From the NCBI RefSeq assembly GCF_014194975.1, contig NZ_JACIAY010000007.1, positions 62,001-126,000 of the forward strand: a stretch of DNA of 64,000 bases, written 5' to 3'. Origin of the DNA: Sphingomonas sp. BK580. GTDB lineage: Bacteria; Pseudomonadota; Alphaproteobacteria; Sphingomonadales; Sphingomonadaceae. The notes beneath the pieces are model-generated. The model was not told the DNA's origin, made no database searches, and saw only the letters and a list, made by a program, of their open reading frames with translations. A program made the translations under genes and the position numbers. Shown one piece after another: positions 29,590 to 38,119 of the stretch. Every line of letters starts with the position of its first letter. The first letter of the stretch is position 1.

Positions 29590-30025
29590 GTGAAGCACAG
29601 CACGATGATCGTTATGGCAGCGGCCCTGTCCCTGGCGGCGACGCCGGCCACGGCCAGTATCTCCGCCAGCTATGGTTCGGACACACAGACGCCAGCTATG
29701 GGTGATTCGAACGACTTCTTTGACCGATTATCTTAGCGTACCCAGCAGCGTTCCTGATAGCGGCTCAATTGACCACGTCACCTGGGCGGTAGGAGATTAC
29801 GGCCTTAGCAACGACTCAATAGCAGTCGAGTTGTGCGTGAAAGGTGAAGGATCGGGCGGCTGCACGGGCGATTTCACCGGCTACAAAGGCAGGACGAGCC
29901 AATTTTTAGGACGGAAAGCAACAACAGTTTTCTATCTCAAAATCAAGATCAAAACAGATGTTTATCAGAGATTTCAATCAAACTACACCTCAAGGCAGCA
30001 GACCCATCTAGAGTTTTATTACTGA
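29590..30025 (+). pseudogene. Small exported protein split by a +1 frameshift
   Basis: From the GTG at 29590, preceded by a strong GGAGG, the frame encodes a clear signal peptide (MKHSTMIVMAAALSLAATPA, then TAS) and stops at TAG 29734-29736. The next frame (+1) is open from 29672 to 30025. It continues as a beta-rich protein with two cysteines (ELCVKGEGSGGCTGDF) and a basic, aromatic C-terminus. Neither part alone is a sensible gene: the first lacks a mature domain and the second lacks a signal peptide or start. Either a frameshift mutation or a programmed +1 shift (for example at TCT TAG C) joins them. Base composition is much lower in GC than neighbours. The family is not recognised. Confidence 0.55.
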
Positions 30026-30039
30026 CACTAAGTTTCGTC

Positions 30040-30071
30040 GCACGGGAGCGGGGCGTGCTCCGCTCCCGTGC
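30040..30071 (+). terminator. Strong hairpin after the split exported-protein gene
   Basis: GCACGGGAGCGG (30040-30051) and CCGCTCCCGTGC (30060-30071) form a perfect 12-bp stem with an eight-base loop. It lies 14 bases after the stop and 18 bases before the next ATG. There is no T-run after it (CTCGCGTAAAG), so it may stall or stabilise mRNA rather than terminate fully. Confidence 0.5.
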
Positions 30072-30089
30072 TCGCGTAAAGAGAATTTT

Positions 30090-30746
30090 ATGAAAATTAG
30101 CCAAGCTCATAGCCTTTCACCGACTATCGCACCGCTCCATACCTCCAGCATCAGAGAAGTGCTCGATACGCGAAAAATAATCGCAAACACCGATTCCGCG
30201 AGGCAAGCACCGATGATTTCGGTAGAAGAGCGAGCGCCGCAGCTCGGCAACCTTCTTATACCGCGCGACGCGCCTCGACTTCTACGCTTCCTAGACGTCG
30301 AGGTTCCTTCGGTCTTCACAAAGCCGCTTACCGATGATCAGATGATGGCGAAGTGGATGAAAGAATCGATTTCTCATCCGCTCCGTCCAACTGGCAAAGG
30401 AGTTTCAAACGGCTACACGCAGGACGACGTCGACACGATCAAGGCCATGACCGGCTATAATTTCATCGCCTTCGATGGTGGCACGACAGTGGTTGACGAT
30501 GATGGCAACCCGGTGCCCTACGAAGTCTCTAGGATGATCATGAAGATTGCCGACCGCATCGAGACCGATCGATCGCTCGGCCTTCTGGTCGGCGACATCA
30601 CCGAGAGCTACTTGCGCGGTGTGTTCAAGGACTTCGAGAAGAACGGCAGAGCGCTCCCCGAGGAGTGGCTGAAACGCGGGCTGGCGTATGTGCGCGAGCG
30701 CGACACATACCGCCCCGCCGCGGTGCGGCGCTCGATCACCGCCTAA
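30090..30746 (+). CDS. Unrecognised 218-residue protein in low-GC island
   Basis: I do not recognise this protein. It starts MKISQAHSLSPTIAPLHTSS with no signal peptide or membrane segment. The first 60 residues look disordered (Ser/Thr/Ala/Pro-rich). The rest is predicted alpha/beta, with a distinctive acidic core (TGYNFIAFDGGTTVVDDDGN, about residues 127-146) and charged helices near the C-terminus (IMKIADRIETDRSLG, EEWLKRGLAYVRERD). GC is lower in the 5' half and rises toward the 3' end. The upstream ribosome site (AAAGAG) is weak. It shares the island with the frameshifted secreted protein. A disordered N-terminus plus compact domain could suit an effector, chaperone or phage-derived protein, but nothing decides this. 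Confidence 0.65.
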   Translation: MKISQAHSLSPTIAPLHTSSIREVLDTRKIIANTDSARQAPMISVEERAPQLGNLLIPRDAPRLLRFLDVEVPSVFTKPLTDDQMMAKWMKESISHPLRPTGKGVSNGYTQDDVDTIKAMTGYNFIAFDGGTTVVDDDGNPVPYEVSRMIMKIADRIETDRSLGLLVGDITESYLRGVFKDFEKNGRALPEEWLKRGLAYVRERDTYRPAAVRRSITA

Positions 30747-30860
30747 GCGAGACTTTCAACTGGCGCTCGAGATTTGGCTGATGGCGAGGCTGGTGAAACG
30801 CTGCGGCGCGGGTGGGTTGAGGCTGGCCGACAGCAACGAGTGCCCTGCCTTAGAGCTGAG

Positions 30861-30940
30861 CCGTGCTCCGGCGAGCGCCGGCGCCCAGGGTACGACGAGT
30901 GACGCTCGTGACCCTGACCTCCTGCATCCGCAGGAGCACG
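30861..30940. repeat. Family-A composite two-hairpin repeat
   Basis: Hairpin 1 is GCTCCGGCG-AG-CGCCGGCGC at 30865-30884 (one mismatch). Hairpin 2 pairs CTCCTGC (30919-30925) with GCAGGAG (30930-30936). The order and spacing match the copy at 9724. It bounds the right side of the low-GC island; the 280-base gap holds nothing else recognisable. Confidence 0.65.
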
Positions 30941-31026
30941 CCGGTGGTCCGAACGCGTTGTGTCAGATTTTAGGCCGAGGCCTTAGCAGCCTTGCGCGCG
31001 CGAGTGAGCGCCCGCCTCGCCCCGCC

Positions 31027-31428
31027 TTAACGCCCCCGCCGCCGAAACGAGCCGCGCGCCACCACCACGCCGATCGCGAGCAGCAGCAGCGGCGCCAGCC
31101 ACAGCGGGAGCGTCGCGCGCGACACCGGCGGGTCGTAGCTGACGTAGTCGCCGTAGCGCGCGATCAGCCAGTCGCGCACCGCGCGCGGCGACTCCCCCGC
31201 GGCGACGCGCTGGCGCACCAAGGCGCGCATCTCGCCGGCCATGTCGGCGTCGCTGTCCGCGATCGACTGGCCCTGGCAGACGAGGCAGCGCAGCGTCTCC
31301 ATCAGCGCGCGCGCCTGACGCTCCTGCTCGGGGTCGCGCAGCTGGGTATAAGCGAGCGGGGGCAGCGCGGTCTGCGCCATCGCCGGCACCGCCAGCCACA
31401 GCGCCAGCAGCGCCGCGGCGCGCCTCAC
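31027..31428 (-). CDS. ccmH: Cytochrome c-type biogenesis protein CcmH
   Basis: Periplasm-facing, membrane-anchored thiol-disulfide protein that presents reduced apocytochrome c to the heme-ligation complex. The 133 residues have a signal peptide (RRAAALLALWLAVPAMAQ), the redox motif LRCLVCQGQSIADSDA with CxxC, and a C-terminal membrane helix ([20 protein letters not shown]). This is the short CcmH, without a fused CcmI TPR domain. The GTG at 31426-31428 overlaps the ccmG stop (GTGA). Last gene of ccmF-ccmG-ccmH; no ccmI follows. Confidence 0.93.
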   Translation of the reverse strand: MRRAAALLALWLAVPAMAQTALPPLAYTQLRDPEQERQARALMETLRCLVCQGQSIADSDADMAGEMRALVRQRVAAGESPRAVRDWLIARYGDYVSYDPPVSRATLPLWLAPLLLLAIGVVVARGSFRRRGR

Positions 31429-32024
31429 CGCGCCGCTCCCGCGCCCGGCGTCCGCGCCGCCGCGAGCGCCTGGAGCAGCTCGGGTACGTCCTCGGCGCGG
31501 ATATCGCCGACGTGCTGGAGCCGGATGATCCCCTGCCCGTCGACCACGAAGGTCTCGGGCACGCCCGACGAGCCGAGCGCGAGCTGGAGCCGGCTGTGCG
31601 GGTCGCTGCCGACGCTGGCATAAGGGTCGCCGTGGCGCTGGAGGAAGGCGGTGACGTCCGCCGGCGTGTCCTTGATCGCCACCGCGTCGATCGGCACGCC
31701 CGCGGCCTTGAGCGTCAGCAGCTGCGGCGCCTCCGCGACGCAGGGCACGCACCAGCTGGCGAAGACGTTGAGCAGCCGCGGCGCGCCGCGCCGGAAGTCC
31801 GCGTCGGTCACGCCCGGCTTGCCCGGCGCGATCGCGGGCAGCGTGAACGCGGGCAGCGGCTTGCCCACCATCGCCGAGTAGACGGTGCGATCGGCCGGAC
31901 GCCACAGCCCCCACAGCACCACCGCCAGCAGAATGCCGAAGGCGCAGAGCGGCAGCCACAGCAGCCAGCGCGCGTGGCGCGGCCCGGCGCCGGTCGCGCC
32001 CTCCCCCTGTGCGCCCGCGCTCAC
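31425..32024 (-). CDS. ccmG: Thiol:disulfide interchange protein CcmG/DsbE
   Basis: Membrane-tethered periplasmic thioredoxin that reduces apocytochrome c or CcmH. The 199 residues have a cytoplasmic N-terminal tail, one membrane helix (WLLWLPLCAFGILLAVVLWG), then the thioredoxin fold with WCVPC in NVFASWCVPCVAEAPQLL, the cis-proline GVPETFVVDGQG and the DsbE-type insertion IDAVAIKDTPADVTAFLQ. The GTG at 32022-32024 overlaps the ccmF stop TGA, so translation is coupled. Confidence 0.93.
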   Translation of the reverse strand: MSAGAQGEGATGAGPRHARWLLWLPLCAFGILLAVVLWGLWRPADRTVYSAMVGKPLPAFTLPAIAPGKPGVTDADFRRGAPRLLNVFASWCVPCVAEAPQLLTLKAAGVPIDAVAIKDTPADVTAFLQRHGDPYASVGSDPHSRLQLALGSSGVPETFVVDGQGIIRLQHVGDIRAEDVPELLQALAAARTPGAGAAR

Positions 32025-33976
32025 GCCGCGCCCCAGGCGGCGGTCTCCGCGTGCGCGTCGGCGCGGCGGCGCTGGTGCCACAGCCGCCACTGATGCCCCA
32101 CCAGCGCGAGCGCGCCGCCCAGCGCGATCAGGAAACCGCCGAACCAGATCAGCGTCACCATCGGCTTCCACCACAGCCGCAGCTGCCAGCGCCCGTCCTC
32201 GCCCAGCGTGCCGAGCACCGCGTAGAGCTGCCCGTCCCACCGCGTCAGGATCGCGCTCTCGTTGGTGGTGGTCACCGGCGTGGTGAAATAGCGCACTTGC
32301 GGGCGCAGCACCGCGATCGCCTCATCGTCGAGCGTCACCGCCAGGCGGCCCTCGAGCGCGGTCCAATTGTCCCCCACCAGCGGACGCACGCCCTCCAGCC
32401 GCACGGTGAAGCCCGCCACGCGCGCGGGGTCGCCGGTGCCGACCGCGACCAGCCGCTCCTGCGTGTAGGCGGTGCTCGCCGCCATGCCGACCAGCGACAC
32501 CGCGACGCCGAGATGCGCCACCACCATGCCCCAGAGCTGGAGCGGCGCGCGGCGCAGGTTGCGCTTCGCCAGCGGCGCGACGCTCGCCACCGCCAGGCCG
32601 ACGCCGAGCGCGATGCCGAGCAGCGGCAGCGGCGCGATCGGGCCGCCCAGCACGAAGGCGCCGACCCCCGCAAACAGGGTGGCGGCGATCGCGGGGAACA
32701 GCCGCTGCGCCACCTCGCCGGGGTCGTCGCGGCGCCAGCGCATCACCGGCCCGGCGGCGAGCACCGCGACGAGCAGCAGCGCCACCGGCCCCGCGGTCGA
32801 ATCGAAGAAGGGCGGCCCGACCGAGAGCTGCACCCCCATCGCGGCGGCGACGATCGGGTAGAAGGTGCCGATCAGCACGATGCCGAGGATCACGGTGAGC
32901 AGCAGGTTGTTCGCCACCAGCGAGCCCTCGCGGCTGACCGCCTCGAACAATTTGCCCTGCCGCACCGTCCCGATCCGCAGCCCGAACAGCAGCAGCGCGC
33001 CGCCGATGTAGATCACCAGCAGCGCCAGGATGAAGGCGCCGCGGCGCGGGTCGACCGCGAAGGCGTGGACGCTGGTGAGGATGCCCGAGCGCACCAGGAA
33101 GGTGCCGATCATGCTCATCGAGAAGGCCACGACGGCGAGCATCACGGTCCAGGCGCGCAGCCCGTCGCGCGTCGCCAGCACGCTCACCGAGTGGAGCAAG
33201 GCGGTCGCGGCGAGCCACGGCATCAGGCTGGCGTTCTCGACCGGGTCCCAGAACCACCAGCCGCCCCAGCCGAGCTCGTAATAGGCCCAGTAGCTGCCCG
33301 CGGTGATGCCGAGCGTCAGGAAGATCCAGGCGCCGAGCACCCAGGGGCGCATCGCGCGCGCGAAGGCGGCGCCGACGTCGCGCGTCACCAGCGCGCCCAC
33401 CGCGAAGGAGAAGGCGACCGAGAGGCCGACATAGCCGGCGTAGAGCGTCGGCGGGTGGAAGGCGAGCCCGGGGTCCTGCAGCAGCGGGTTGAGCCCCGCG
33501 CCGTCGGCGGGCGCGGGGTCGAGCCGCGCGAACGGATTGGAGGCGAACAGCAGGAAGGCGTAGAAGCCGAGCGCGATCGTCGCCTGCGCCGCCAGCGTGG
33601 CAACCAGCGTGTCGGCGCGCAGGCGATGCTCCAGCCGCGCCACCGCCGCGCCGGCCAGGCCGAGGATCGTGACCCACAGCAGCATCGAACCCTCGTGGTT
33701 CCCCCAGGCGCCCGCGAACTTGTAGAGCGTCGGCTTCATCGAGTGGCTGTTGGCGGCGACGAGCGCGACCGACATGTCCGACGCGAGGAAGGCCGCGATC
33801 AGCGCCGCCATCGCGATCAGCGCGAGCACCCCCTGCACGGTGGCGACGGCGCGCACCGTCGGCGCGGCGCGCGCGGCGTCGGCGCCCTGCTTGAGCGCGA
33901 GCGCGCCGAGGACGAGCTGCGCCAGCGCGAGCGCGGCGGCGAGCCAGAGCGCGACGAGGCCGGTCTCGGCGGTCAT
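32021..33976 (-). CDS. ccmF: Heme lyase CcmF
   Basis: Polytopic inner-membrane protein that, with CcmH, ligates heme to apocytochrome c. The 651 residues contain many hydrophobic helices. The conserved WWD motif (GWGGWWFWDPVENASLMPWL), the NHEGSMLLWVTILGLAGAAV segment near residue 90, and FHPPTLYAGYVG are all present. The start ATG at 33974-33976 fits the family N-terminus. The usual upstream ccmE is missing: the next 339 bases hold a family-D repeat and then an opposite-strand gene. Confidence 0.96.
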   Translation of the reverse strand: MTAETGLVALWLAAALALAQLVLGALALKQGADAARAAPTVRAVATVQGVLALIAMAALIAAFLASDMSVALVAANSHSMKPTLYKFAGAWGNHEGSMLLWVTILGLAGAAVARLEHRLRADTLVATLAAQATIALGFYAFLLFASNPFARLDPAPADGAGLNPLLQDPGLAFHPPTLYAGYVGLSVAFSFAVGALVTRDVGAAFARAMRPWVLGAWIFLTLGITAGSYWAYYELGWGGWWFWDPVENASLMPWLAATALLHSVSVLATRDGLRAWTVMLAVVAFSMSMIGTFLVRSGILTSVHAFAVDPRRGAFILALLVIYIGGALLLFGLRIGTVRQGKLFEAVSREGSLVANNLLLTVILGIVLIGTFYPIVAAAMGVQLSVGPPFFDSTAGPVALLLVAVLAAGPVMRWRRDDPGEVAQRLFPAIAATLFAGVGAFVLGGPIAPLPLLGIALGVGLAVASVAPLAKRNLRRAPLQLWGMVVAHLGVAVSLVGMAASTAYTQERLVAVGTGDPARVAGFTVRLEGVRPLVGDNWTALEGRLAVTLDDEAIAVLRPQVRYFTTPVTTTNESAILTRWDGQLYAVLGTLGEDGRWQLRLWWKPMVTLIWFGGFLIALGGALALVGHQWRLWHQRRRADAHAETAAWGAA

Positions 33977-34068
33977 GCTGGGAGAAACGCGGGCGACACG
34001 CGCACGGCTTTAGCGGCGCGGCGGGGGAGCGTCGAGGCGGAACCATCGGGCTCGGCGGTGCCGCACAC

Positions 34069-34202
34069 GATCCTCCCCGGCACGGTCGGGGGACCACCCG
34101 CAGGCTGGTGGACGGGGCTCTCCTCCAGCGTCGCGTCGCGTGGAAAGCCTCCACCACGCCGCTCCGCGTCTCGGTCCCCTTCCCCCGCGAGCGGGGAGGA
34201 TC
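34069..34202. repeat. Family-D long inverted-repeat element
   Basis: The ends are GATCCTCCCCGGCACGGTCG and CCCCGCGAGCGGGGAGGATC, with inner arms GCTGGTGGACGGGG and GCCTCCACCACGCC. The arrangement resembles 25363-25540 but with a shorter centre. It occupies the gap where ccmE would be expected upstream of ccmF. Confidence 0.65.
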
Positions 34203-34315
34203 TGCCCCCACCCAATCTCCCCCATTCTGGCGACAGCCTTGTTTCCGCCACGCTCCGGCTGCGATCCGGCGCGCTTTGGCGGCTTGGCTGCGCGCGGGCG
34301 AACGGAGCGGTGCGG

Positions 34316-36634
34316 ATGCCGGGCGAGCGGATGACGATGCTGATGCTGGGCGCCGCCGCGCTCGCCACCCCCGCGACGGCGCAGCAACGCGCGGACGCGC
34401 CGCCCGCGGGGGCCGAGCCCGACGTCGTCGTCGCGGCGCGGCGGCCGCCCGGCTCGGCGATCGGCAGCAACGAGCCCATCGCGGTGCTCGACCAGCGCGC
34501 GCTGCGCTCGCTCGGCGTCACCGGGCTCAAGGAAGTGCTCGATCGGCTCCGCCCGCTCACCGCGGGGGTCGGCGGCGCCGAGCCGGTGATCCTGCTCAAC
34601 GGCCGGCGGATCAACGGCGTCGCGCAGATCCAGTCGATCCCGCCCGAAGCGATCGAGAAGGCCGAGATCCTGCCCGAGCAGGACGCCGCGCGCTTCGGTT
34701 ACCCGCCCACCGTCCGCGTGCTCAACCTGATCACCGCCAAGCATTTCCGCTCCACCGTGGCGCAGCAGCTCGCCGGCCCCACCACGCGCGGCGGCGGCGC
34801 GACGCAATATGCCGAGGCCACCGCGACGCAAATCGACCAGTCGCGCCGCGCGACGCTGCAGGTCTCGCACTTCCGCCAGTTGCCGGTGCGCCAGTCGCAG
34901 CGCGCGATCGCGCCCGAGCCGGTGCCGCTGCTCGGCGGCGGCAGCGCCGACGTCGGCGCCGCGCGCTATCTCCAGCCGCTGACTGATACGATCAAGGTCG
35001 ACGCCACCGCCGCGCGTCCGATCGCGGCCAAGCTCGACGCCGACCTCAACCTGACGATGGAGGCGACCCGCAACCTGCGCCGCAACGGCCTCGCCCCGCT
35101 GCTGGGCGAGGACGAGACGACGCCCGGCCGCTATCTCCCCGGCACGTCGCTGCGCCAGCGCGACACCGCGCTCACGCTGCGCGGCAACGCGGGGCTGCAC
35201 GGCAGCGCGGGGCGGTGGATCTGGGACGCGACGGGCGGGTATGAGCGGATCCGCGGCGCCGTCACGGCGGAGCAGGCGCGCGCGCTCGACGATCCCGCGC
35301 GCGTGCTGTCGACGCGCGGGCGCTCGCTCACCGGCACCGCCAGCACCCGGCTGACCGCGAGCGGGCCGCTGCTGCGGTTGCCCGCGGGCGAGCTGCAGGT
35401 CACCACCAGCGCCGACCTCGCGCGCGCCACCAGCGACGGCAGCGCCGCGGCCGACGTCCCGCTGTACGCGGCGCCGGTGCCGCGGCTGCGGCGCACCAGC
35501 GCGGGCGCGAGCGTGGGCGCGGTGCTGCCGATCGCGGCGGCGAGCGAGGGCGTGCTGGCGCCGCTCGGCCGCCTCGCCGCCACCGCGACGCTGGGCGTGA
35601 ACCGGGTAACCGGCTTCGAGCGGCTGACCAGCCTCAGCTATGGCGCGACGTGGCAGCCGGCGCGCGCGGTGGAGCTGACCGCCACGGTCAACCTCTCCCA
35701 GACCGCGCCGCCGATCACATCGCTGACCGGCACGCTGGTGGCGGTGCCCAACATCCCCGTGTTCGACTATGCCACCGGTACCAGCGCCTTCGTCGACGCC
35801 GTCTACGGCGGCAACCCCGCGCTGCCGCCCGAGCGCACCCGCCTGACCACGCTCGGCGTCGCGCTGCGTCCCTTCGCCGAGCGCAGCCTCGACCTGCGGC
35901 TCGACTATCTCGTCACGCGCGCGCGCGATCGCGCCATCACGCCGGTGAGCGGCTCGTCCGCGTTCGAGGCGGCCTTCCCCGACCGCTTCGTGCGCGACAC
36001 CGCCGGGCGGCTGCTGCGGCTCGACCTGCGCCCGGCCGCGGTGGCGGCGGAGGACGAGCGCAGGCTGCGCCTCACGCTCAACCTTTTCACCGAGCTCGGG
36101 CCCAAGCCGCCCGCGCCGCCCGCCACGGTCGACCCCAAGGCGCCGCCGCCCGCGCCACCCAAGCCGCGCCCGAGCGTGTACGTGATGGGCAGCGCGACGT
36201 GGCGGCTCTCGGATCGGCTCACCCTGCTCCCGGGCCAGCCAGCGCTCGACCTGCTCGCCGGGGCCACGCTCGACGGCAACGGCGGCCGACCGCGCTGGGA
36301 GGTGGAGGGCAACACGGGAGTCGGCTACGGGCCGGCGTCGCTCGGCGTCTACGCGCGGTTGCAGGGCGCGACGCGGGTGCGTGACCTGCTGCCCGCGGCC
36401 GACCTGCGCTTCTCCGGGCGTGACTGGCTGGTGCTGTACGGCAACCTCGACGCCGAGAAGCTCGTGGCGCGGCCGTGGGCGAAGCGGCTGTCGCTGTCGT
36501 TCACGGTCGAGAACCTGTTCGACGACCGGATCGCGGTGCGCGACGGGCTGGGCGCGACGCCGCTGCGCTTCCAGCCGGGGCTGATCGACCCGGTCGGCCG
36601 TGCGATACGACTGGGCGTGCGCAAGCTGTTCTGA
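34316..36634 (+). CDS. TonB-dependent-receptor-like outer-membrane barrel protein
   Basis: A 772-residue exported protein with a signal peptide (MTMLMLGAAALATPATAQQ), a TonB-box-like start (PDVVVAARRPPGSA), a compact plug domain (VILLNGRRINGVAQIQSIPP) and a long beta-barrel ending IRLGVRKLF with terminal aromatic residue. One unusual feature is a Pro-rich segment (PAPPATVDPKAPPPAPPKPR) inside the barrel region near residue 605. The ligand is unknown. ATG 34316 has GGAG eight bases upstream; ATG 34331 is an alternative. No regulator or transport gene is adjacent, so the substrate cannot be inferred. Confidence 0.88.
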   Translation: MPGERMTMLMLGAAALATPATAQQRADAPPAGAEPDVVVAARRPPGSAIGSNEPIAVLDQRALRSLGVTGLKEVLDRLRPLTAGVGGAEPVILLNGRRINGVAQIQSIPPEAIEKAEILPEQDAARFGYPPTVRVLNLITAKHFRSTVAQQLAGPTTRGGGATQYAEATATQIDQSRRATLQVSHFRQLPVRQSQRAIAPEPVPLLGGGSADVGAARYLQPLTDTIKVDATAARPIAAKLDADLNLTMEATRNLRRNGLAPLLGEDETTPGRYLPGTSLRQRDTALTLRGNAGLHGSAGRWIWDATGGYERIRGAVTAEQARALDDPARVLSTRGRSLTGTASTRLTASGPLLRLPAGELQVTTSADLARATSDGSAAADVPLYAAPVPRLRRTSAGASVGAVLPIAAASEGVLAPLGRLAATATLGVNRVTGFERLTSLSYGATWQPARAVELTATVNLSQTAPPITSLTGTLVAVPNIPVFDYATGTSAFVDAVYGGNPALPPERTRLTTLGVALRPFAERSLDLRLDYLVTRARDRAITPVSGSSAFEAAFPDRFVRDTAGRLLRLDLRPAAVAAEDERRLRLTLNLFTELGPKPPAPPATVDPKAPPPAPPKPRPSVYVMGSATWRLSDRLTLLPGQPALDLLAGATLDGNGGRPRWEVEGNTGVGYGPASLGVYARLQGATRVRDLLPAADLRFSGRDWLVLYGNLDAEKLVARPWAKRLSLSFTVENLFDDRIAVRDGLGATPLRFQPGLIDPVGRAIRLGVRKLF

Positions 36635-36663
36635 GCCGCGTAGGAGGCGGCACCTCGATGACG

Positions 36664-36742
36664 CCGTGCTCCGGCGAACACCGGGGCGCAGCGCCTCAGG
36701 CGGGCGCTCGTGGCTCTGCGCTCCTGCGTCCGCGGGAGCAGC
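36664..36742. repeat. Degenerate family-A two-hairpin repeat
   Basis: It contains GTGCTCCGGCGAACACCGGG and CTCCTGCGTCCGCGGGAGCA, matching the family-A pair with several mismatches. It sits between the convergent barrel-protein and mtnP genes. Confidence 0.5.
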
Positions 36743-37612
36743 TCAGCCGAGCACGCGCGCCAGGATCGCGGCGTTGCGCTCGAGCAGCGCGGGATCGCGC
36801 GCCGCTGCCGCGGTGAAGATGGCACCGTCGAGCACGGTGTCGGCGGGCACGGCGGATCGCTCGGACGGCAGCAGCGCCGCCAGCGCCGACACCGCCGCCC
36901 GCGCCACCCGGCCGTTCGCCGCGGCCTGCGCCACCACGGCCGCGAGATCGACCGCCGGCCCCTCGTCGCGCCACGAGTCATAGTCGGTGACCATGCCAAC
37001 GAGGGCGTAGGGCAGTTCGGCCTCGCGCGCGAGCCGCGCCTCGGGCAGCGCGGTCATGCCGATCACGTCGCAGCCCCAGTCGCGGTACAGCCGGCTCTCG
37101 GCGCGGGTCGAGAACATCGGCCCTTCCATCGCCAGGTAGGTGGCGCGCTCGGCCACGCGCCCGCCCGCCGCGGTGACCGCCGCCGCCGCCAGCGCGGAGA
37201 GCCGCTGGCACACCGGGTCGGCGAAGCTGGCGTGCGCCACCAGCCCGCTGCCGAAGAAGGAGGCGGCGCGCGCGACGGTGCGGTCGACGAACTGGTCGAC
37301 CAGCACGAACGTGCCCGGCGCCAGCTCGTCGCGCAGCGACCCGACCGAGGAGAGCGCGATCACGTCGGTGCAGCCGGCGCGCTTGAGCGCGTCGACGTTG
37401 GCGCGCGCGGGGATGTCGCCGGGCGCGAGCCGGTGGCCGCGACCATGGCGCGGCAGGAACCGCACCGGGACGCCGCCGAGCCGGCCGAACAGGAGCTGGT
37501 CGCTCGGGGCGCCCCATGGCGTCGCCACGTCGCGCCACTCGGCCTCCTCCAGGCCGTCGATCGCGTACAGGCCCGAGCCGCCGATGATCCCGATCGTCCA
37601 TTGCGCGTTCAT
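36743..37612 (-). CDS. mtnP: S-methyl-5'-thioadenosine phosphorylase
   Basis: Cleaves methylthioadenosine to adenine and methylthioribose 1-phosphate in methionine salvage. The 289 residues show the PNP-family type II motifs: the phosphate loop IGIIGGSGLYAIDGLEEAE, the RHGRGHRLAPGDIPARAN segment, the purine-site YLAMEGPMFSTRAESRLYRD and TDYDSWRDE. Tandem ATGs occur at 37610-37612 and 37613-37615. The former has better spacing from GAGGAA. The gene is divergent from DUF2147 with only 24 bases between start codons. Confidence 0.94.
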   Translation of the reverse strand: MNAQWTIGIIGGSGLYAIDGLEEAEWRDVATPWGAPSDQLLFGRLGGVPVRFLPRHGRGHRLAPGDIPARANVDALKRAGCTDVIALSSVGSLRDELAPGTFVLVDQFVDRTVARAASFFGSGLVAHASFADPVCQRLSALAAAAVTAAGGRVAERATYLAMEGPMFSTRAESRLYRDWGCDVIGMTALPEARLAREAELPYALVGMVTDYDSWRDEGPAVDLAAVVAQAAANGRVARAAVSALAALLPSERSAVPADTVLDGAIFTAAAARDPALLERNAAILARVLG

Positions 37613-37636
37613 CATTGTTCCTCGATAGTCCGGACC

Positions 37637-38065
37637 ATGCGTTCCTCCCCCTTCGCCGCCTTCGTGCTGCTCGCCCCGGTCGCGCTGACCGCCCCCGCTA
37701 TCGCTGACGCAGCGACCCCGATCGCGGGACGCTATGTCACCGAGGACGGCGCCGGCGTGGTCACGGTCGGGCCATGCGAGGGCACCGTCTGCGGCCGGCT
37801 CACCACCATCCTCCGGAAGCGCCCCGGCGCGCCCGACACCGACGTCAACAACTCCGACGCGGCGCTGCGCACGCGCCCGATCCTGGGCCTGCCGATCCTG
37901 TCGGGCTTCACCGACGAGGGCAAGGACTGGCGCGGCAAGATCTACGATCCCCGCAACGGCAAGACCTACAAGTCGATCGTCGCGCGCAACGCCGACGGGA
38001 CGCTCAACGTCAAGGGCTGCATCGCCTTCTTCTGCCAGACGCAGGTGTGGAAGCCGGCGAGATGA
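37637..38065 (+). CDS. DUF2147-family exported protein
   Basis: A 142-residue protein with a signal peptide (MRSSPFAAFVLLAPVALTAP, then AIADA) and a DUF2147 domain: GRYVTEDGAGVVTV, LSGFTDEGKDWRGKIYDPRN, GKTYKSIV and the C-terminal GCIAFFCQTQVWKP. The family is a small lipocalin-like periplasmic protein of unknown function. Two cysteine pairs (PCEGTVCGR and GCIAFFC) could form disulfides. The start is the ATG at 37637. It is nearly back-to-back with mtnP; the promoter must lie in or next to mtnP coding sequence, since the gap is only 24 bases. Confidence 0.85.
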   Translation: MRSSPFAAFVLLAPVALTAPAIADAATPIAGRYVTEDGAGVVTVGPCEGTVCGRLTTILRKRPGAPDTDVNNSDAALRTRPILGLPILSGFTDEGKDWRGKIYDPRNGKTYKSIVARNADGTLNVKGCIAFFCQTQVWKPAR

Positions 38066-38119
38066 ACGCGATCGCGCGTGCTCAGCGGCTACGAACAGGG
38101 TAGCGTCGCTCTCTCGGAT

